Part shown: piece by piece, positions 8,557 through 17,541 of the stretch
How positions within the stretch are numbered: the first letter of the stretch is position 1
Layout of the letters: each line of letters begins with the position of its first letter
From: CBDAUN01 sp965200645
GTDB taxonomy: Bacteria > Pseudomonadota > Gammaproteobacteria > Arenicellales > JAJDZL01
Direction: 5' to 3'
Assembly (NCBI GenBank): GCA_965200645.1
Contig: CBDAUN010000003.1
Coordinates: 992,001-1,056,000 of the forward strand
Length of the DNA: 64,000 nt
The notes under the pieces: generated by a model
Database searches by the model: none
What the model was told of the DNA's origin: nothing
Seen by the model: the letters and a program-made list of their open reading frames with translations, nothing else
Translations under genes and position numbers: made by a program

Positions 8557-9510
8557 ATGCAGCTGATAACTGCCGATGCCATTCATCAATCCTGTTCGTT
8601 TCCAGAACTAATTGATGCTCTTGAACAAGCACATCTTGAAGCACCTGCAATACTAAAAGACATCCTGCTTTCGTCATCTCGGGATGATAAAGAACCACCA
8701 GACACACTTCTGGTGCGGGCAGCGTGGCTCGAAGGGTCAGCCTTAGGGGTTAAGGCAGCGGCCGTCTTTCCAAGAAATAGCACCCAAGAAAATTTACCTG
8801 CGATTCACGCTGCGTTTGTGATGTATGACGGTTCAAATGGAATTCCCGTCGCGGTGGTTGATGGAACTGTGATGACCTATTACAAAACAGCAGCGGATTC
8901 GGCTCTGGCATCTCGCTATCTAGCACCTAAAAATACCACGACTATGGCAATGATTGGCGCCGGCGCGATGGCACCCTATCTTATCGAAGCACATTGCTAT
9001 GTTCGAAAGACCATTCAAAAAGTGGTGATTTGGAATAGAACAGCTTCGAGAGCAGAGGACCTGGCGAGTCGCTTATCGATTCCAAATGTTGAAGTAACAA
9101 CGGCTCCATCTATTGAGTCAGCAGTAGCAGATGCTGATTTGGTGTGTTCCGCCACTATGACCAGAGACCCTATTATTCATGGAGTTTGGTTGAAGCCCGG
9201 AACCCATGTGGATTTGATTGGAGCATATACCATCGAAATGAGGGAAGTGGATGATGAAGCGATCAGAAGATCACGAATATTTGTCGATTCACGGAGAACA
9301 ACCATTGGTGAAATAGGAGAAATCGATATCCCACTTAAAAACGGCACAATTTCTGAAGCTGACATCCTCGCGGATCTCTATCAATTGTGTTCTAAAAGTG
9401 TTCCTGGTCGCACAAGTGAAGATGAAATCACTCTTTTCAAAAATGGTGGTGGTGGCCACCTCGATCTGATGACTGCCCGCCATATTGTATCGGCAATAGA
9501 ATGTGAGTAA
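8557..9510 (+). CDS. Ornithine cyclodeaminase/mu-crystallin family protein
   Basis: A 317-residue protein of the ornithine cyclodeaminase/mu-crystallin family. The NAD-binding segment MAMIGAGAMAPYLIEAH is at about 130-146, and the substrate-side Lys and Asp lie in GVKAAAVFP and GTHVDLIGAY. The family includes ornithine cyclodeaminase, Delta1-pyrroline-2-carboxylate reductase, alanine dehydrogenase and the EutC-type proteins of ectoine catabolism. Given the aconitase X genes at 40-41.7 kb and the M24 gene nearby, a pyrroline-carboxylate reductase or EutC-like role is possible. The sequence does not separate these. Confidence 0.8.
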   Translation: MQLITADAIHQSCSFPELIDALEQAHLEAPAILKDILLSSSRDDKEPPDTLLVRAAWLEGSALGVKAAAVFPRNSTQENLPAIHAAFVMYDGSNGIPVAVVDGTVMTYYKTAADSALASRYLAPKNTTTMAMIGAGAMAPYLIEAHCYVRKTIQKVVIWNRTASRAEDLASRLSIPNVEVTTAPSIESAVADADLVCSATMTRDPIIHGVWLKPGTHVDLIGAYTIEMREVDDEAIRRSRIFVDSRRTTIGEIGEIDIPLKNGTISEADILADLYQLCSKSVPGRTSEDEITLFKNGGGGHLDLMTARHIVSAIECE

Positions 9511-9556
9511 ATTTTGCCGAAATTAGTCGAGAGTTAATATTTATCAGTCTCGCCTA

Positions 9557-10126
9557 TCAATAAAATCCGATCACATCACCGTCGGTGGTTACTCCGAGAC
9601 CGTTCAACAGTCGGTTCACGTAGCAAAAGTATCCGACAACCTGGTTAATCTCAAGTACTTGAGCGTCTTCGCATCCGGCTTCAATCAACTTGTCATAATC
9701 GCTTTTATCCATTCTCCCCACATCCAATGTTAGTTTTTCGGCGTACTGCAGTAGAGCTAACTCCAAGCCGTCGAACGCATCTTGAGGAGTCCGATTTGTT
9801 AGAGCGTACATAATTTGTTGAGTACGTTCATCATCGCCGACCAAGCGTCTGAGATTGGAACTATGGTGAGTTACACTGTAGTCGCATCCATTCAAGATGC
9901 TGACATAGGTTCCTGCGATTTCGAGTAGCCGGAAAGGCAATGAGATTTCAGGATCGTGCAGGACACTTCGATACAGCGCCATGTGTCCCCGCAACGTTGC
10001 CGGCCGCAAACTATGAACACGCAACACATTATCCACTGTGCCATGGGGTGTACGAGCTTCGCCAAGTGCTTGTGTCAGCGTAGCATCTGCGTCTGCGTCA
10101 GATATCATGCGAATCCAGGCGGTCAT
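9557..10126 (-). CDS. Carboxymuconolactone decarboxylase/AhpD-like protein with CxxS site
   Basis: A 189-residue AhpD-fold protein, similar in length and layout to 'uncharacterised peroxidase-related' family members. The active-site stretch reads GCDYSVTHH at about 80-88. The first Cys and the following His are kept, but the second Cys of the usual CxxC pair is Ser, so a two-cysteine peroxidase cycle is unlikely. It begins 14 bases after the oxygenase gene at 10141-11076 and is probably co-transcribed with it. It converges with the OCD gene. Its function is not established. Confidence 0.75.
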   Translation of the reverse strand: MTAWIRMISDADADATLTQALGEARTPHGTVDNVLRVHSLRPATLRGHMALYRSVLHDPEISLPFRLLEIAGTYVSILNGCDYSVTHHSSNLRRLVGDDERTQQIMYALTNRTPQDAFDGLELALLQYAEKLTLDVGRMDKSDYDKLIEAGCEDAQVLEINQVVGYFCYVNRLLNGLGVTTDGDVIGFY

Positions 10127-10140
10127 GACTTCACCGAAGA

Positions 10141-11076
10141 TTAAGCATGTTCTTTGCGATATTCAAACGATCTGTCAAAACGACTTGCAATATAGGCATC
10201 GCAACGAACCGGTTCATATTTAGCCGATTCGCCATTTGCGACGATAGGATCAATAACGGTTTCAGCATCAGGGTCTACAAACACTACAACTGAGTAACGC
10301 GATGACGAGTTAGTATTTACTACACAGTGTGGGACAGATCGAAATTCACCATTGCTCCAGCGAGTCAGCAAATCGCCAACATTCACTACCAATGTGTCGG
10401 CAACTGGTTCAACCCCAACCCAACTGCCACCTGAAGTTTGCACTTGTAGTCCTTCGTCTTGCTGCATCAATAAGGAGATGCAACCAAAGTCTGTGTGCGG
10501 GGATACTCCATATGTCTGCCTTGATCCGTCTGTCGGAGGATAGTAGATTAAGGATCCTCTTGAAGTGGGACGATAAAAGTTACGAGTGAATACATCTTCA
10601 GATTTTCCCAGTCCTATCGCCAGTAGTTTCAAAATTTTCATCGCGCAGTGGTGAGCTTCGTCAAAGTATTCGTTCAGCACCGTTCGCATTTGTGGAAGTT
10701 CGCTGTACCAGCGATTTGGTGCAAGCATAAAATGCGGGTCACTTTCAGATAAATCTCCCGGCTCAACATCCAAACCCCAAATGTAACTTTCCTTTAAATC
10801 TGCACCTGCATATCCATCCATCACGGAGGTTCCTTGTTGGATGAATCCACGATGGCTACCCGAAACACTGACTTCGGATTTTTTGGCTTCATCCATCGCG
10901 AAGAAACGCCGAGAAACATCGAAAACTGTATCAATCAGGTGATTCGGTATCCCATGTCCACGCACGTAGAAAAAACCGTATCTTTGGGCCGCACTACAGA
11001 GATCTTCACTTTGAGATGGCATCCCGCTAGAGTCGACTTCGCAATTTGCCAAGTCGATAATTGGAAAGTTAGTCAC
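10141..11076 (-). CDS. Isopenicillin N synthase-like Fe(II)/2-oxoglutarate oxygenase
   Basis: A 311-residue member of the DIOX_N plus 2OG-FeII_Oxy family. The N-terminal domain contains YGFFYVRGHGIP (about 34-45). The iron ligands are seen in SPHTDFG (HxD, about 191-197) and VPHCVVN (distal His), with the cosubstrate Arg-x-Ser in SRYSVVVF. Related bacterial enzymes oxidise small amines, amino acids or plant-hormone-like compounds. It sits upstream of the AhpD-like gene on the same strand and is divergent from the dppB-like gene across 64 bases. The substrate is unknown. Confidence 0.83.
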   Translation of the reverse strand: MTNFPIIDLANCEVDSSGMPSQSEDLCSAAQRYGFFYVRGHGIPNHLIDTVFDVSRRFFAMDEAKKSEVSVSGSHRGFIQQGTSVMDGYAGADLKESYIWGLDVEPGDLSESDPHFMLAPNRWYSELPQMRTVLNEYFDEAHHCAMKILKLLAIGLGKSEDVFTRNFYRPTSRGSLIYYPPTDGSRQTYGVSPHTDFGCISLLMQQDEGLQVQTSGGSWVGVEPVADTLVVNVGDLLTRWSNGEFRSVPHCVVNTNSSSRYSVVVFVDPDAETVIDPIVANGESAKYEPVRCDAYIASRFDRSFEYRKEHA

Positions 11077-11140
11077 GGTTAGAAAGCGAACTCAGGGCAG
11101 TGTATGCGAGCACAAAAAGTGCTTATTATACAATTGCATT

Positions 11141-12100
11141 ATGGCTTCCTTTTTAGTTTCCCGACTGGTTCAACTGTGTGCAGTTTTGCTCATCATGTCA
11201 TTCGTGGTGTACATGTTATTAGGATTGATGCCGGGAGACCCTATAGATCTTTTAGTCAGTGCAGATCCGAGATTGAGTGCCGAAGACGCTGCTCGACTAA
11301 AAGTATTGTATGGACTGGACCAACCAACCTACTCACGCTATTTCACTTGGCTAGCCTCTGCTCTTCAAGGAGATTTTGGATATAGTCGACTTTACTCCAA
11401 GCCAGTGTTCGATGTGATTGCCATTGCTCTGGAGAAAACGCTCATACTTATGGGAATAGCCTTCATCTTTTCCATTTCGATCGCAATTCCAGCTGGCATG
11501 TACGCGGCTAAGCGAATTCGAAGTATTTCAGATTATTTGATCAACCTGACCTGCTTTGCTGGAATCTCTGTTCCGCCCTTTTGGCTGGCGTTGCTATTAA
11601 TTTTGCTCTTTTCGGTTAGTTTGGGTTGGCTACCTGCCAACTCTACACCCGTTGGTGATCCAGAATTTTTTGACTATGTAAAGGCAATGATTCTGCCTGT
11701 TATCACTTTAACTGCAGTGAGTGTCGGCGGAATCACTCGCTACGTCAGGGCATCGTTACACGATTCTTTGCGTCAGGACTATGTTCGAACTGCTCTTGCC
11801 AAGGGCCTTTCGGAGGCTCAAACAATCCGAAGACATGCGCTCAGAAACTCCTTAATTCCTGTGATAACGATTCTATCTTTAGATGTCGGGGCATTTTTCT
11901 CAGGAGCCTTGATTACTGAAATCATGTTTGGTTACCCTGGCATGGGGAAACTGATCTTTGATGCGATTCATAGCAGCGACTTTAACCTGGCTCTTGTTGG
12001 GTTATTAATCGCAACTGCCGTTACATTGATCGCAAACTATTGTGCTGACATTGGCTATGTAATTCTTGATCCACGCGTTTCATTTCAAGCAACAAAATGA
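11141..12100 (+). CDS. DppB/OppB-type ABC transporter permease
   Basis: A 319-residue inner-membrane permease of the dipeptide/oligopeptide/nickel class. It starts with a membrane helix, followed by MPGDP and the long periplasmic loop with LYGLDQP (typical DppB). Five further hydrophobic segments follow, and the EAA loop lies near residue 225 (RTALAKGLSEAQTIRRHALR). It overlaps the dppC-like gene by four bases (ATGA). No substrate-binding protein or ATPase gene is present nearby, so the pair must use subunits encoded elsewhere. Confidence 0.88.
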   Translation: MASFLVSRLVQLCAVLLIMSFVVYMLLGLMPGDPIDLLVSADPRLSAEDAARLKVLYGLDQPTYSRYFTWLASALQGDFGYSRLYSKPVFDVIAIALEKTLILMGIAFIFSISIAIPAGMYAAKRIRSISDYLINLTCFAGISVPPFWLALLLILLFSVSLGWLPANSTPVGDPEFFDYVKAMILPVITLTAVSVGGITRYVRASLHDSLRQDYVRTALAKGLSEAQTIRRHALRNSLIPVITILSLDVGAFFSGALITEIMFGYPGMGKLIFDAIHSSDFNLALVGLLIATAVTLIANYCADIGYVILDPRVSFQATK

Positions 12101-13011
12101 ACCGCACTATTCTCCTTGTTCGAAGCATCATACAGCACCGATTCGCGGCAGTTAGTGGAGTAGTTTTGCTGGTGCTGTTTGTATTTTCATTTTCGACACC
12201 GCTGTTGAGGTGGTTGTTGGGTACAGATGGTCTAACCGTAGACTTGTTTTCGCAGTATCTGCCATATTCACTACAGCATCCGCTTGGCACGGACGAATTA
12301 GGCAGAGATCTGTTGATTCGTCTCGCCTATGGTGGCCAGGTATCCCTAATCGTTGCCATGACAGCAGCCGTCATCGCAGCTGCAATTGGCACCATCATTG
12401 GACTTGTGTCCGGATACTTCGGAGGCTGGCTAGATAGTTTTTTGATGCGGCTAACGGATAGTGTGATTGCTCTTCCCTTATTACCACTATTGATTGTTTT
12501 GGCAGCATTGGACTTGGAAAAACTGGGGTTTTCGCAAGAATTTGCGCAAAGTGAAGACGTTAGTCTTTATCGCATAATCATTATTGTTTCACTTGTCGGA
12601 TGGACTGGCGTTAGTCGTTTGGTTAGAGGAGTGGTATTGTCGTTGCGTGAACAGCCTTATGTGCTTGCAGCTATAGCACTTGGTGCACCTAGATACAGAA
12701 TCATTTTTTCCCACTTACTGCCCGGATTGTCATCACCGATCATCGTTGCCACTACTCTGTCGGTCGGGAACATCATTCTTTTTGAATCAATTCTCAGTTT
12801 TCTAGGTTTGGGGATTCACCCTCCGGCCGCCAGTTGGGGAAATATGCTAACGAATGCTCAAGAACTGATTTGGGAAGCACCAATTCTGGCAATACTGCCT
12901 GGTTTAATGATTTTTATCACTGTGATTGCATTCAATTTTCTTGGAGACGGCTTGCAGGACGCATTGGCTGTTCGTACCGCTGCCACTCAAAAGCGTAGTG
13001 AGTACGCCTAA
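12097..13011 (+). CDS. DppC/OppC-type ABC transporter permease
   Basis: A 304-residue permease partner of the preceding DppB-like protein. An N-terminal helix is followed by HPLGTDELGRDLL (about 62-74), a DppC hallmark. Multiple membrane segments follow, with the EAA loop around residues 195-215 (LAAIALGAPRYRIIFSHLLP). Its start overlaps the dppB-like stop. It converges with the HAD gene at 13076, with only 64 bases between and no clear terminator hairpin. Confidence 0.88.
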   Translation: MNRTILLVRSIIQHRFAAVSGVVLLVLFVFSFSTPLLRWLLGTDGLTVDLFSQYLPYSLQHPLGTDELGRDLLIRLAYGGQVSLIVAMTAAVIAAAIGTIIGLVSGYFGGWLDSFLMRLTDSVIALPLLPLLIVLAALDLEKLGFSQEFAQSEDVSLYRIIIIVSLVGWTGVSRLVRGVVLSLREQPYVLAAIALGAPRYRIIFSHLLPGLSSPIIVATTLSVGNIILFESILSFLGLGIHPPAASWGNMLTNAQELIWEAPILAILPGLMIFITVIAFNFLGDGLQDALAVRTAATQKRSEYA

Positions 13012-13075
13012 CTGGTGAGTTCCTGAATCCAGAAAGCTAACGTGTAGCAAACTAATAACGAAACTGTAATTAATA

Positions 13076-13765
13076 TTAGCAAACTAGGTCAACGAGATCG
13101 TCCAAGGTATCGCTTGTATAGTCAGGTTGGAAGTCCTGATCCCATTCGATATTGAGACCGTTGTTTCGAACGATCCACATCGTCTGCATCCCGGCGTTAC
13201 GTGCACCATACATGTCATACATCGGATGATCTCCAACATGCAGTACATTGCCGGGTTCGCAGCCCACCAATGAACTCGCTCGCTGAAAGCAACGCACATC
13301 GGGTTTCATGGCACCGACCTGCGCCGCACTCACCTGGCCTGCGAAATACTTTCCAATTCCAATCTCATCCAGACTGGCATTACCGTCAGTGAGTGACACA
13401 ATGGGTATTACTTGGCTGATACTGTTCAATGCAGGCAGAACATCAGGATAAAGTTCAACCTTGTTGCGTTCGACCAAGAATCTTCGTAGCAGATCATCTG
13501 CATGACTTGATTTGTAGCCACACTCTTCAAGCAGTTGCGAATATAACTGTCTGCGCTGTTCGGTCAGATCATGCTTGATGTGCGGACTTGTGTGAAACAA
13601 ATCCTCTCTCATTCGCCGAACATCGTCTACCGAGAATAGTTCGGGGATTTTGGGAAAGTTGTCAATCAGATACTGATGAACAATTTCTTCGGCTCGGACA
13701 ACAACTGGAAGAACATCCCAAAGTGTGTTGTCAAGATCCAGCGTGATCGCATGAATCTCAGCCAT
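13076..13765 (-). CDS. HAD-family phosphatase (YigB-like)
   Basis: A 229-residue HAD hydrolase. Motif I, LDLDNTLWD, is near residues 8-16; motif II is SLTDGN, motif III the Lys in MKPD, and motif IV GDHPMYDM. I choose ATG 13765 because motif I then has the usual N-terminal spacing and a GGCGGG stretch precedes it. Longer in-frame starts would overlap hdrB. The sequence most resembles YigB, a phosphatase of FMN and of a riboflavin-pathway intermediate. It follows hdrB by 19 bases and may be transcribed with the qmo-hdr genes. Whether it contributes flavin metabolism to that complex is a guess. Confidence 0.8.
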   Translation of the reverse strand: MAEIHAITLDLDNTLWDVLPVVVRAEEIVHQYLIDNFPKIPELFSVDDVRRMREDLFHTSPHIKHDLTEQRRQLYSQLLEECGYKSSHADDLLRRFLVERNKVELYPDVLPALNSISQVIPIVSLTDGNASLDEIGIGKYFAGQVSAAQVGAMKPDVRCFQRASSLVGCEPGNVLHVGDHPMYDMYGARNAGMQTMWIVRNNGLNIEWDQDFQPDYTSDTLDDLVDLVC

Positions 13766-13784
13766 ACCCGCCGACAACCAAAGT

Positions 13785-14690
13785 TTAGTCTTTCGAAATT
13801 TCTTCGAGTTTCTTGGCACGAATTATCTGCCCATCCAGGCCGGCTTCCTTCGCCGACCCACCATAAGCTACAGTCATTAACTGACTGTAGTAGGTAACAG
13901 GCATATTAAAGTTTGTCCCGTACGTTTTGTTTATCGCTTCTTGATAGACCTCGACATTCATCTGACAAACAGGGCAGGGGGTGACAATCATCTCAGCACC
14001 ATAGTCGTAGGCTGATTCAACGATGTCCTTTATTTGTGCCTGACTTTTTTCGGGTTCCGAAAACGCCAACGCACCTCCACAGCAGGTGACCTTTTGGTCA
14101 TATTCTTCAACTGGCTCGGCACCAACCATTTCAACCATTTTGTCGAGGTATTTGGGATTTTCATATGACTCGCCATCAATGCCAAAAGGCCTGTTTGTTT
14201 GACAACCGACATATCCTGCGAACTTTATTCCTTCAAGCGGCTTGACTACGGGTTCGGTCATTCCTTCGTAGCCAATATCCTCAATGAGCGCTTCAACCAT
14301 ATGGCGAATAGGTACTTCATTCTTAAATTCCGTGTCTAGCCCTATTTCCTTAAGTACATCCATGGTGTCCTGCATCAACTCACTTGAGTCGTTGAGTCGG
14401 TCCTGAGTCTCCTTTGCTCCAATCCAGCATGCAGCACATGTAGCGACGATATCCTGATCTCCATTATGCTTTTCCGACAAAGCAATATTGCGGGCATTGA
14501 GTGCATGCCGCGGGAGCTCACCACCTTCGGCATAGCCAATCGAAGCCGTGCAGCAGTTCCAGTCTGGTATTTCGTTAAGTTGAATGTCCAACTTATCGCA
14601 CATGGACTCTACTGAAACCATGTAATTAGATGCTGATGCCCGTCGTTCTGAAGAACACCCGGGATAAAATGAATACTCTCGTTTAGCCAT
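13785..14690 (-). CDS. hdrB: HdrB-like heterodisulfide reductase subunit B
   Basis: A 301-residue protein with two cysteine-rich CCG domains. The first shows YPGCSS, WNCCTAS and TCAAC. The second shows VGCQTN, VTCCGG and TPCPVC. These are the ligands of the two non-cubane 4Fe-4S clusters of HdrB. ATG 14690 is chosen: it follows the hdrC stop by 13 bases and starts directly at the conserved KREYSFYPGC. With HdrC it replaces the membrane subunit QmoC in Qmo complexes of some bacteria, passing electrons to or from a thiol/disulfide or other acceptor not visible here. Confidence 0.87.
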   Translation of the reverse strand: MAKREYSFYPGCSSERRASASNYMVSVESMCDKLDIQLNEIPDWNCCTASIGYAEGGELPRHALNARNIALSEKHNGDQDIVATCAACWIGAKETQDRLNDSSELMQDTMDVLKEIGLDTEFKNEVPIRHMVEALIEDIGYEGMTEPVVKPLEGIKFAGYVGCQTNRPFGIDGESYENPKYLDKMVEMVGAEPVEEYDQKVTCCGGALAFSEPEKSQAQIKDIVESAYDYGAEMIVTPCPVCQMNVEVYQEAINKTYGTNFNMPVTYYSQLMTVAYGGSAKEAGLDGQIIRAKKLEEISKD

Positions 14691-14703
14691 TCTTTTTCTC
14701 TGT

Positions 14704-15327
14704 TTAACTTGCGTAACCCTTGCGTTGATCTTCAATCTGCTTGGCCTTGGCCAGCATCTTTTGAATCCCGTCCTTGTCTTTGCATCCCCCAAGACCAAAA
14801 ATCGCAAATGGATTCAGGCGTTTTTTCAATAGCATGCCAAGTCCGACGTTTCTCATAGCAAATGCAGTCTTCACGCCCTTTGAAAATCCGTCCATGAAGT
14901 ATAAGCGCAATGACAGTTGTGTTTCATTGACCCGACCAGTTTTCACAATATTGTTCCAAAAGATCTTGGCAAATCGCCTGGTTGGATTCATTTTTGGTGC
15001 CAGTCCCAAACGGTGTGCATAGTTCGCCAAACCATGCATGATATGAGTGATTGGCAACTCACGGGGACAACGGACGATGCAACTGTAACAGGAGGTGCAC
15101 ATCCACATCGACTCTGATTGCAACACCTCTTCGCGCTGCCCTGCTCGAATCAACATGAAAATCTCCTGCGGTGGATGTTCCCAATGTGGACCAAAAGGAC
15201 ACGAACCCGAGCAGACGCCACACTGCATGCACATCTTTACCCAATTGCCCTCTTCAACGTTAGCCTCAACTTCCTTGAGAAAGTTGTTGCGATAACGCTC
15301 GATCATGTCGGTGTTTAAATCACCCAT
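14704..15327 (-). CDS. hdrC: HdrC-like heterodisulfide reductase iron-sulfur subunit
   Basis: A 207-residue ferredoxin-like protein with two 4Fe-4S motifs, CMQCGVCSGSCP near residues 33-44 and CTSCYSCIVRCP near 77-88. The spacing and the helical C-terminal half match HdrC. It sits five bases after qmoB and 13 before hdrB. It probably wires the flavoprotein pair QmoAB to HdrB in the cytoplasm. No QmoC-like membrane segment is present. Confidence 0.88.
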   Translation of the reverse strand: MGDLNTDMIERYRNNFLKEVEANVEEGNWVKMCMQCGVCSGSCPFGPHWEHPPQEIFMLIRAGQREEVLQSESMWMCTSCYSCIVRCPRELPITHIMHGLANYAHRLGLAPKMNPTRRFAKIFWNNIVKTGRVNETQLSLRLYFMDGFSKGVKTAFAMRNVGLGMLLKKRLNPFAIFGLGGCKDKDGIQKMLAKAKQIEDQRKGYAS

Positions 15328-15332
15328 GTGCC

Positions 15333-17537
15333 TTAGAATCCTTTGAAGGGGTTTAGACCAATTTCATCAATTAATTTTACATAGTCATTGATGAGTTGCG
15401 GTGCTCGGTGTACATCCGTGATTTCCACTTCATGCGTCACTACCCGTTCAGTTTCAAGTTGCAACTGTTCTAGGGTATCGTCGATCTTGCTCATTCGGTA
15501 GTGCGCCAATTCCGATCCCTTTACAAAGTGACATTGATAATCATCGCCGCGCTTGCACCCCATCAGCATAACCCCGTCGTAGCCACTGTTGAGGGCATCC
15601 GTCACCCAAATTGAATTAACTGAACCGAGGCACCTGACGGGAATGACCCGTACTGAAGAACTATAGTTGGCACCCACTCGAGCGGCCATATCCAATGCAG
15701 GATAAGCATCGTTTTCACAGGCAAGCACTGCGATTCGCGTTACTTCTTCGAAATCATCCGCCATGTCCACGGCCTTGATTTGCTGACCAACCGTATCAAC
15801 CGAGTAGTTCTCAAAAGAAATTACGCGAACAGGACAAGCTCCCATACAGGTTCCGCAACGTCGACATCGGGATTCATTAAATACCGGATAGCGCTGCTCG
15901 TCTTCGTCGATGGCTCCAAATGGGCACTCAACCGTACAACGCTTGCATTGCGTACATCCTTCCTTTCTAAATGTCGGAAAACTTAAGTCTCCGGATCGCG
16001 GGTGAGCAGCACGTCCGGTGTAGGAGCCTTCAACTGATTGTATTGCTTTGAGTGCTGCACCAGTTGCATCCTCAATAGTCTGGGCAATATCCATTGGTCG
16101 ACGCACGGGTCCACAAGCGTAGATGCCAGTTCGTCGGGTTTCGTAGGGAAAGCAAATGAAGTGGGAATCTGCAAATCCATGCTGTAAATGTGGCAAGTCG
16201 GGTCCCTGGCGATAATCCAAGTTCAAAACCGATTCAAACTGCACATTGACCGAGCCATGCGACTGGTCTTCTTGCACCTGATCAATCTCCACGCCGGAAT
16301 TTGGCACCTGTCCGGTGGCAAGAACAACCAAGTCAGCGGCAATATTGACTTCCTGCGCAAGAATTGCATCATGAAAATTGACAGTCAGTTCACCACTATC
16401 CTCAGTAATTGAATCGACAATTCCCTTTGTGAACGTCACTCCCTTTCGCTGTGCACTTCGGTAAAAATCTTCACCATTGCCAGGGGTTCTCAGATCATCA
16501 TAGATGATGTTTACATCAACGTTTGGATTGGAGTTTTTAAAATAAAGTGCCTGTTTGATGCTGGTATTGCAGCAGTGCCCGCTGCAATAGGGTAGATGAT
16601 TTGGATGTTCGCTACGCTGTCCAGCACACTGCACAAACACCACACTTTGGACGACAGTGTGGTCCGATGGTCGCTTGATCTGCAACCCGTCCGCAGCCAT
16701 CGCCAGTTGTTCTAATTCTGCCTGGTCGATTACATCTGAACATTCGCTGTAGTTAAACTCAGTAAGGAGATTTGCATCATAGTTCGAAAATCCTGTCGCC
16801 TGAACAATTGCTCCGACATTTTCGATGGTCACCCCATCTCCCGCAGTAATATCCACGCAAAACTGACCCGGTGCACCACTGGTTTTGGTGATGCGGGAAT
16901 TCAAAAGCACGGTAATGCCAGGCTCGGATTCTACTTGAGCAATTAGTGCAGTTGCACCCGAATCTTCCGGTTCTGCAAATGGTTCACGTAGCGGCACTCG
17001 ACGATGCAAGCGAGATGCCCATCCTCCGAGTTGTTCGGATTTTTCGCACAGCAGCACTTCATAGCCAGTCTTAGCGGCTTCCATTGCAGCCGTCATCCCG
17101 GCGATGCCACCTCCAACGACTAAAATTCGACGATTGACCCCGGTGGCCTGATTTACCTCAGGCTTGCGCATGTGCTTAATTTCAGCACATCCCATGCGCA
17201 TATAGTCATCGGCTGAAGCCTGAACTTCGTCCTGAGGAGTGTCGGCAGTATGACTCCAGGCGACACCTTCACGTAGGTTGACACGACCAACAGCAACGGA
17301 ATCAAATCGAAAAGTATCCGTTTTCGCCCGAGACGAGCAGGCGGCAATGACTATGTGGGACAGATCCTGGTCTTGAATGTCCTGATGAATCTGTTGAACA
17401 CTTTGCGCATTACAAAGGAAGTCACTCACTGTAACCTTGCCAATTCTACCCTCGTCAGTTGCAATTTGTGTTAAACGACCAGAATCTACCCGATCACCAA
17501 TCCCACAGCCCGTACAAATGTAAGCAGCGCTTTGCAT
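15333..17537 (-). CDS. qmoB: QmoB-like HdrA/MvhD fusion flavoprotein
   Basis: A 734-residue protein. The QmoB-type N-terminus YICTGCGIG is followed by VIAACSSRAKTDTF and an HdrA flavoprotein domain (VVGGGIAGMTAA near 148-159; FVQCAGQR; YCSGHCCNTSIKQA). Two ferredoxin 4Fe-4S motifs follow (CTQCKRCTVECP and CRRCGTCMGACP), then a C-terminal MvhD-like domain (RCLGSV and GCKRGDDYQC). This architecture is specific to QmoB. ATG 17537 lies four bases after the qmoA stop; an upstream GTG at 17552 would overlap qmoA. Qmo exchanges electrons between the quinone pool or other carriers and APS reductase in sulfur metabolism. AprAB genes are not in the window. Confidence 0.88.
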   Translation of the reverse strand: MQSAAYICTGCGIGDRVDSGRLTQIATDEGRIGKVTVSDFLCNAQSVQQIHQDIQDQDLSHIVIAACSSRAKTDTFRFDSVAVGRVNLREGVAWSHTADTPQDEVQASADDYMRMGCAEIKHMRKPEVNQATGVNRRILVVGGGIAGMTAAMEAAKTGYEVLLCEKSEQLGGWASRLHRRVPLREPFAEPEDSGATALIAQVESEPGITVLLNSRITKTSGAPGQFCVDITAGDGVTIENVGAIVQATGFSNYDANLLTEFNYSECSDVIDQAELEQLAMAADGLQIKRPSDHTVVQSVVFVQCAGQRSEHPNHLPYCSGHCCNTSIKQALYFKNSNPNVDVNIIYDDLRTPGNGEDFYRSAQRKGVTFTKGIVDSITEDSGELTVNFHDAILAQEVNIAADLVVLATGQVPNSGVEIDQVQEDQSHGSVNVQFESVLNLDYRQGPDLPHLQHGFADSHFICFPYETRRTGIYACGPVRRPMDIAQTIEDATGAALKAIQSVEGSYTGRAAHPRSGDLSFPTFRKEGCTQCKRCTVECPFGAIDEDEQRYPVFNESRCRRCGTCMGACPVRVISFENYSVDTVGQQIKAVDMADDFEEVTRIAVLACENDAYPALDMAARVGANYSSSVRVIPVRCLGSVNSIWVTDALNSGYDGVMLMGCKRGDDYQCHFVKGSELAHYRMSKIDDTLEQLQLETERVVTHEVEITDVHRAPQLINDYVKLIDEIGLNPFKGF

Positions 17538-17541
17538 TGAA

